From assembly GCA_003255065.1 (NCBI GenBank), contig QAOA01001366.1, forward strand, positions 263,281 to 327,280: a stretch of DNA of 64,000 bases, read 5' to 3'. This document shows positions 59,431 to 64,000 of the stretch, one piece after another (within the stretch, counting starts at the first letter, position 1; each line of letters begins with the position of its first letter). The stretch comes from Cercis canadensis (lineage: Eukaryota; Streptophyta; Magnoliopsida; Fabales; Fabaceae). The translations under genes and the position numbers were made by a program. Under the pieces are notes generated by a model that was not told the origin of the DNA, made no database searches, and was given only the letters and a program-made list of their open reading frames with translations.

Positions 59431-61656
59431 ATTGACTTAGCAAAATAATTTACAGTCATCGGTGAACGGTGATCATCTTTTGAAAAAGTGACTGTGTTGA
59501 CTTTTTGAATGTCCCATTTTTGGGAACGCTAAGCTCCCTTCTAATAGGGCTAGAACTAGACGGGTAGGATTACCTCTCTTCTTTGGAAAGGGTTTTGGGT
59601 AGGATTCTTGTAAGACTCACATTGCAATTTTAGAGTCATTGAAAAGATATTAAAAAATTAAGTTATTAAACGTTATTGAAATATCAAAACAGTTGACATA
59701 TTATGAGTCTAATACGATCAAAAAAATTAATAGAATTTGAATATGTTTTCTAACATGTATTCTTATATTATGCCGTTTATGCTTAATTTTTTAAAATTTT
59801 TGTGATGACACCAAAATTACTAAGTGAGTCCCACCCAATAAGTGAGGCAGTAGTGTTACCCCTTTATAAGAGTGGGCTAGGATAGCATTCATCCCTTTCT
59901 TATTTAGTTATTCATTTGTAGCTTTGAATTCAATAAACATTCTTCAACTAAAACCAAGGAATATACTATGTAAATAGGTCCCATATGTTCCCCTCATGCT
60001 TCTCATTATGGTTTTAAATTGTAGCTACGAATGCGCATGCTTTGCAAAAAAAATTTCAAAAAAAAGTTCCTTATGTAGACTACAATTTTATAAAAAGAAA
60101 CACAGCAACAGTGGTGAAATTAAGCAACATTAATATTGTGGCTTATGGGTGTAATTATTTTTTCTTTTTCATTTTGGTTACAATTTCAAGTTCAAACACA
60201 AAACTTACAAGCTTTAAAAATGATCTCAATATCATTTGGTCTTAGGTTGTTTGGTATTATGGGCATAATTATAATTATTGTAATTACATACCATAATTTA
60301 AATCTTGCTTGTTTTGTTTGTAATTATAATTATTGTAGTTACATACTATTCTCAAGTGGACACACTTTAAATGGTATAACATCAAACCTACACACTTTAA
60401 TTGGAATACCAAGTTTTCTCAAGTGTCCTGGATACTCTTTTAGGGTTCAATTTCTATTGAGAATGAGAATGGTGAAATTAATGGAATGTGAAAAAGGCTA
60501 TCCTATTATGTAAATTCCATGAGAAGAACTAATAATAATAATAATAATAATAATTAATAATTATTCTTTTTACTGGTTGGAAATTGCTAACCTTAAGGAT
60601 AAGTACATGACTAATTTATTTCAAACTTGCAGAACTTGCAGTTTTCTAGAATACCTTTGAATTAATAACGTATTTCATGCTAAATGAATTGATTATGTAT
60701 GATGTGAAGAATTTTTTTGGTCTTTGACGTGAAAATTATTGATGATGCCTAAGTTAGACTCAAGGTCGGGTCGGATGAGATCGAGCTAATCTACACAAGT
60801 AGAAAGGGCTAGACTCTTTCTTTTGGGCTTCGAAGATTAATTAAATTAGCTCGGTTCGAGCTAAAAATGAGTCATTAATGAGAGATAAGTCAAAAGTTTA
60901 GTACTTGTAACGGATGAGTTATTTATAGGGGTGCTAAGAAAAATGAGAGTAATATACTGGTAAATTTAGTTTGGGTCTTTAGTATGATGAGCCTTTGGTG
61001 TAATAGGCCTTTTAGATTTAGGCTTAAGATAAGACCTCTACAATTATAAGCCTGAAAATATTTTTGGTCTTCAATATAGGTAGGAGGATGAAGGCAATTG
61101 ACACAGTACGTAGTAGAGTGGCGGAACCAAATTACCCACATTGACTTAGTGGCAGAGCCAAATTAATTACCTCGAATTGGCCATATTGACTTAACCAAAT
61201 TCTCTTTAATTACAATAACGTTATTCATGATCTCAGATTCTCAGAAGACCTTTCTGATCACTAACATTAACCAAAATCCCACAAAACTTAAAAAAGAAGA
61301 AAAACAAAGACATGATTTAATTAAGTGTTTTCTAATTAATTTCATTAATTGTTACTTATTACTATATGATAGATAAGCTAGTTGAAAATTAACATAAGCA
61401 CACTCAGTACAATTGATTAAATTAAGGGATCTCCTATACAAGCAACTATGGAAAGAATTTTTTGCAATGAAAATTATAAATAATCAACTACTAATTTTAT
61501 AAAAGATATATATATGATTTTTTTTTTTTTGAGTATTAAATAAATAAAGCTAAATTTTTTAGCCAGAGCGTTCTGAGGTAATAAGGGCATTTGAACTTGA
61601 GACAAGAGCAAGCATGTGACATACATTGCTATTTGGTACAAATAGACAAGCCCTAG
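59431..61656. other. Intergenic region between SAUR copies
   Basis: No gene is recognised. It contains the T-headed repeat (60157-60250), AAT repeats (60530-60554) and AT-rich unique DNA. The 60136-60513 plus-strand frame includes the repeat and is probably chance. Confidence 0.45.
60157..60250 (-). repeat. Copy of the dispersed T-headed repeat
   Basis: T-rich head, then GGTTACAATTTCAAGTTCAA, ACACAAAACTTACAAGCTTT and ATCATTTGGTCTTAGG. This is one of the best-preserved copies of the family described at 31108-31196. Confidence 0.5.
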
Positions 61657-61872
61657 CTATTTCTTGGATATTTTGTGGATTATGGCTTTGAAGCTATCAG
61701 CATCATACGAGATTGTCAACAAGCCTTGCTGGTATCCATACTCATCTGCAGACTGCTCCAGCAACTCAACAATGGTGGGGTGCTGGATTACTTTGATGGG
61801 TACCCAAATCTTCTCCATGTCACCCCCTTTGCCCACCAGCACTGGCACGTACCCTTTGCGACCTTCTTCCAT
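61657..61872 (-). CDS. SAUR family protein (small auxin-up RNA)
   Basis: A 71-residue intronless frame with the SAUR core: GYVPVLVGKG, IWVPIKVIQHPTIVELLEQS, and EYGYQQGLLTISYDADSF. SAUR proteins are early auxin-response factors that promote cell expansion, many through inhibition of PP2C.D phosphatases. The start is the only in-frame ATG after an upstream stop. The N-terminus is shorter than in the neighbour at 63494 (it lacks about 19 residues). A TATATAAG-type box lies near 61948-61956 on the same strand, about 77 bases upstream. Sequence similarity to the 63494 gene shows they are paralogues. Confidence 0.88.
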   Translation of the reverse strand: MEEGRKGYVPVLVGKGGDMEKIWVPIKVIQHPTIVELLEQSADEYGYQQGLLTISYDADSFKAIIHKISKK

Positions 61873-62692
61873 TTCCCCACTGATGTTCTCCTTCCTATAC
61901 TCTACCTTTTCTTCTGTACCCTGCTTTCCATAGTTACCAAAGCTGCCTTATATACTGCCCACCACCTGTTTGACATAAACTTATCAAGTCCTTGTGGCAT
62001 GAATATAGTTGATATTCTGGGAATATAATATATGCGTCCCTCCATTAGCATGCTTGGGTGACGATATTTTCAAGTGTACTTGTGCACAAGGTGATAAGAG
62101 CTGCTCATGGACACTTGCATTGACTTAATGATTGCTGTTTGGCTTTAAGAATTCTTTGACCTTAAATTATTTAAAGATTAACTTTACTTTTGTAATCAAC
62201 CATATGTGAAGCAGAAAATACAAGGGCACCACATGGTCCTTGTCACATTCTCTTCCAACATAATAGAGTATCTAGAATCTAATTGATCCAATTTAAAAAA
62301 ATAATAATAAGTTTTGGTCAAAGATGGAATTACATGTAGAAGTGATGCAGAACAACACACATACAGAAACTGAGGAGGGAGGACTATCAGATCAATTAAT
62401 CATGTCAATTAAAATTCAAAGTGCAATATAAGCTCTCTTTTTCCCTCCAATTTTTAAGTATTTAGTAATGGAGAGGAGTAATCACATAATTTTTTTTCAT
62501 ACAATGAGATAGGAATAGACATTTTTTTCTTCCTTATTATATGATTACACTTTCAATATATGGGTGATTTAGCTCCTCTAATTTAGCAGGAAGAAGGGGT
62601 AATTGTTTTTTTCATATATCCCTAGACTAATTATGTTATGTGTACTTGTATTTTTTTTAATTTTTATAATTATTGAATTCAGTAATTATCGA
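61873..62692. promoter_or_regulatory. Promoter side of the 61657 SAUR gene
   Basis: It contains a probable TATA box (61948-61956). I see no certain auxin-response element. The rest is AT-rich with no gene. Confidence 0.35.
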
Positions 62693-62803
62693 GCAAGACC
62701 TCTAGCTCAATGAACCTGAGACTAGTTTCCTTACTCCTTCCCAATTCAAATTTCTTAGATTGCAAATACAATCGCTATTTGCCTGCAAGTGAAAAAAAAA
62801 ATC
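62693..62803 (+). repeat. SINE-like element with A tail
   Basis: TCTAGCTCAATGAACCTGAG (box A-like) is followed by CCCAATTCAAATTTCTTAGA (box B-like), TTGCAAATACAATCGCTATT and GCCTGCAAGTG, then a run of A. The arrangement is that of a plant tRNA-derived SINE. Confidence 0.5.
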
Positions 62804-63493
62804 AGTAATTATGTCAATACATAGTATGCTTGAATTTCATACATATAATTAAAATCAAGATTTTTAAACATATAGAATATACTTGGTTCACCGAGGACCT
62901 AGATACGAGGAAATTAAGAGGAATAGGAAAGAAGTTAAGCGGGGATCAAATGCATAAGATCATTATAGTTTAAGACTTGAGACAAAACCAACTACCAAAC
63001 TCATAGATTTAACCTGATAGTAATGATGTCATAGATTTATCCAAGCTAACCAAGATTTAATTGAATCGAGGCTAGCACTCAAAATGAATTTACCACTAGT
63101 CTAAAAATTTTATCGCAAATTCTAGAGATTGTACTTGAGAGGAAAAAAAAGGTTTACTTTGTGATATGGCCGGAGTAACTAATTTAACGATAGATTAGAG
63201 GAAGCCCGAAAGCCTTCACATAGTTTTGACCTTACATGCACAGTTCAAATTCAAGTAAGCTTTATTTCTTTGCCATTGTAACTTACACAAGTTAAAGTAC
63301 ATTATAATTACATGATAACTGACCAGCTCACACTTTAGTGAGTAGTGTAGTCTAACGATCAAACTCTGATGTTCTTGCTTTGCTCAACAAAGTTAGAACT
63401 CAGAACCTAACTACTCACGCTGTGAGTCACACAATAGTCAATGTTTGCAAAACTGAATGAATCTGTTCAGCTTTTGTGTCTGTGTGTGTATAA

Positions 63494-63766
63494 TTACTTC
63501 TTGAGTATGTTGTCAAGCATCCTCTTGAAGCTGTAAGCATCATATGAAATCCTCAGCAAGCCATGCTGGTATCCAAGCTCATCTTCTGTTTTCTCCAGAA
63601 ACTCAACAATGGTAGGATGGTTGATCACCTTGATTGGTACCCAAATCTTTTCAACATCATCCTCTTTGCCGACTAACACTGGCACCTGGCCCTTTCGAGG
63701 TTTCTCTTCCATCTTGTTAGAACTACTACTGTTTAATCTCACATAAGGTCCTTTCTCTTCTTCCAT
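63494..63766 (-). CDS. SAUR family protein (small auxin-up RNA)
   Basis: A 90-residue intronless frame starting at the ATG at 63764-63766: MEEEKGPYVRLNSSSSNKME, then the SAUR core GQVPVLVGKE, IWVPIKVINHPTIVEFLEKT, ELGYQHGLLRISYDAYSF. The size is typical for the family. A TATA box (63813-63820) lies about 50 bases upstream. A 22-bp tandem duplication has placed a second ATG 22 bases upstream in another frame (see findings). A truncated paralogue lies at 59185-59339 and another intact one at 61657. Confidence 0.9.
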   Translation of the reverse strand: MEEEKGPYVRLNSSSSNKMEEKPRKGQVPVLVGKEDDVEKIWVPIKVINHPTIVEFLEKTEDELGYQHGLLRISYDAYSFKRMLDNILKK

Positions 63767-63801
63767 GCTCTCCAAATTCTTCTTCCATGCTCTCCAAATT
63801 C
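63758..63801. repeat. 22-bp tandem duplication at a SAUR start codon
   Basis: TTCTTCCATGCTCTCCAAAT plus TC occurs twice without change (63758-63779 and 63780-63801). The truncated paralogue at 59339 has only one copy, so the duplication is younger than the segmental duplication. Confidence 0.95.
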
Positions 63802-63812
63802 TGTGCGTAGTC

Positions 63813-63820
63813 TATATATA
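63813..63820 (-). promoter_or_regulatory. TATA box of the 63494 SAUR gene
   Basis: TATATATA within TCTATATATAGATTCACCCC. The same box and flank occur at the truncated copy near 59360. Transcription would be expected to begin around 63785. Confidence 0.7.
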
Positions 63821-63979
63821 GATTCACCCCTTTGCATTGTGCAGAACTAATCGCATGGCAAGAAAGTCATTGACATTATTATTTATTGACTTAACAAAAT
63901 AATTTACAGTCGTCAGTGATATCATCTTTTGAAAAAGTGCCTCTTGGCTTTTGAATATCCTCTGATACGGTTAGTGTTA

Positions 63980-64000
63980 GGGGGGGGGGGGGGGGGGGGG
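63980..64000. repeat. Terminal G homopolymer
   Basis: Twenty-one G bases at the window's right edge; the true length is unknown because the window ends. Confidence 0.9.

Larger units (their letters stand above)
62885..63920. repeat. Segmental duplication carrying an intact SAUR gene
   Basis: Partner of 58760-59430. Order and orientation are the same, so the pair is a direct duplication about 4.1 kb apart. Confidence 0.75.

Noticed and set aside
63494-63775. SAUR start at 63775
   Set aside because: That codon is TTG; the first in-frame ATG is at 63764-63766.
1-64000. CRISPR array, bacterial operon or virus-derived gene
   Set aside because: No spaced direct repeats of CRISPR type, no prokaryotic gene organisation and no recognisable viral proteins; the window is plant nuclear DNA.

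Overview
The window is nuclear DNA of a flowering plant, most likely a eudicot. Gene bodies are rich in introns with plant-type GT-AG junctions, intergenic DNA is very AT-rich, and the recognisable genes are plant families (PPR, CC-NBS-LRR, SAUR, nepenthesin-type protease, F-box-associated). Nine single Ns are present, most of them sitting between near-identical direct copies. This suggests a draft assembly of a heterozygous, outcrossing (perhaps woody) species in which overlapping haplotype contigs were joined but not merged. I cannot name the species.

Layout, left to right. 0-5 kb: two hairpin elements, the 5' exons of a cytochrome b561-type membrane protein on the minus strand (the rest lies outside the window), a broken F-box-associated fragment, a TA microsatellite and a 551-base gap. 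5.1-6.9 kb: a PPR gene cut short and enclosed by inverted arrays of a 34-bp tandem repeat, which looks like a gene-capturing DNA transposon. 7.5-14.2 kb: complete VPS16 (15 exons, plus strand). 15.0-18.7 kb: complete 3-hydroxyisobutyryl-CoA hydrolase-like gene (14 exons, minus strand), tail to tail with VPS16. 19.4-20 kb: a large palindromic element. 24.1-25.8 kb: an intronless secreted aspartyl protease (minus strand). 26-35 kb: AT-rich DNA with SINE-like and MITE elements. 35.1-38.6 kb: a CC-NBS-LRR pseudogene (minus strand). 38.9-48.7 kb: complete NSUN6-like RNA m5C methyltransferase (12 exons, plus strand), divergent from the pseudogene across 378 bp. 49.9-50.3 kb: a small acidic protein I do not recognise. 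56.6-57.1 kb: mitochondrial ribosomal protein uL11m. 59-64 kb: a SAUR cluster of two intact genes and one truncated copy, built by local duplication.

The genes do not form one pathway. They cover endolysosomal tethering (VPS16), acyl-CoA thioester hydrolysis, secreted proteolysis, RNA methylation, organelle translation and auxin response. The acyl-CoA hydrolase and NSUN6-like genes resemble Arabidopsis At1g06550 and At1g06560, which are neighbours in that genome as I recall it. If so, the protease and resistance-gene remnant between them mark an expanded syntenic interval. The most unusual structure is the PPR gene inside the inverted 34-bp repeat arrays: its open reading frame now ends in residues encoded by the repeat.
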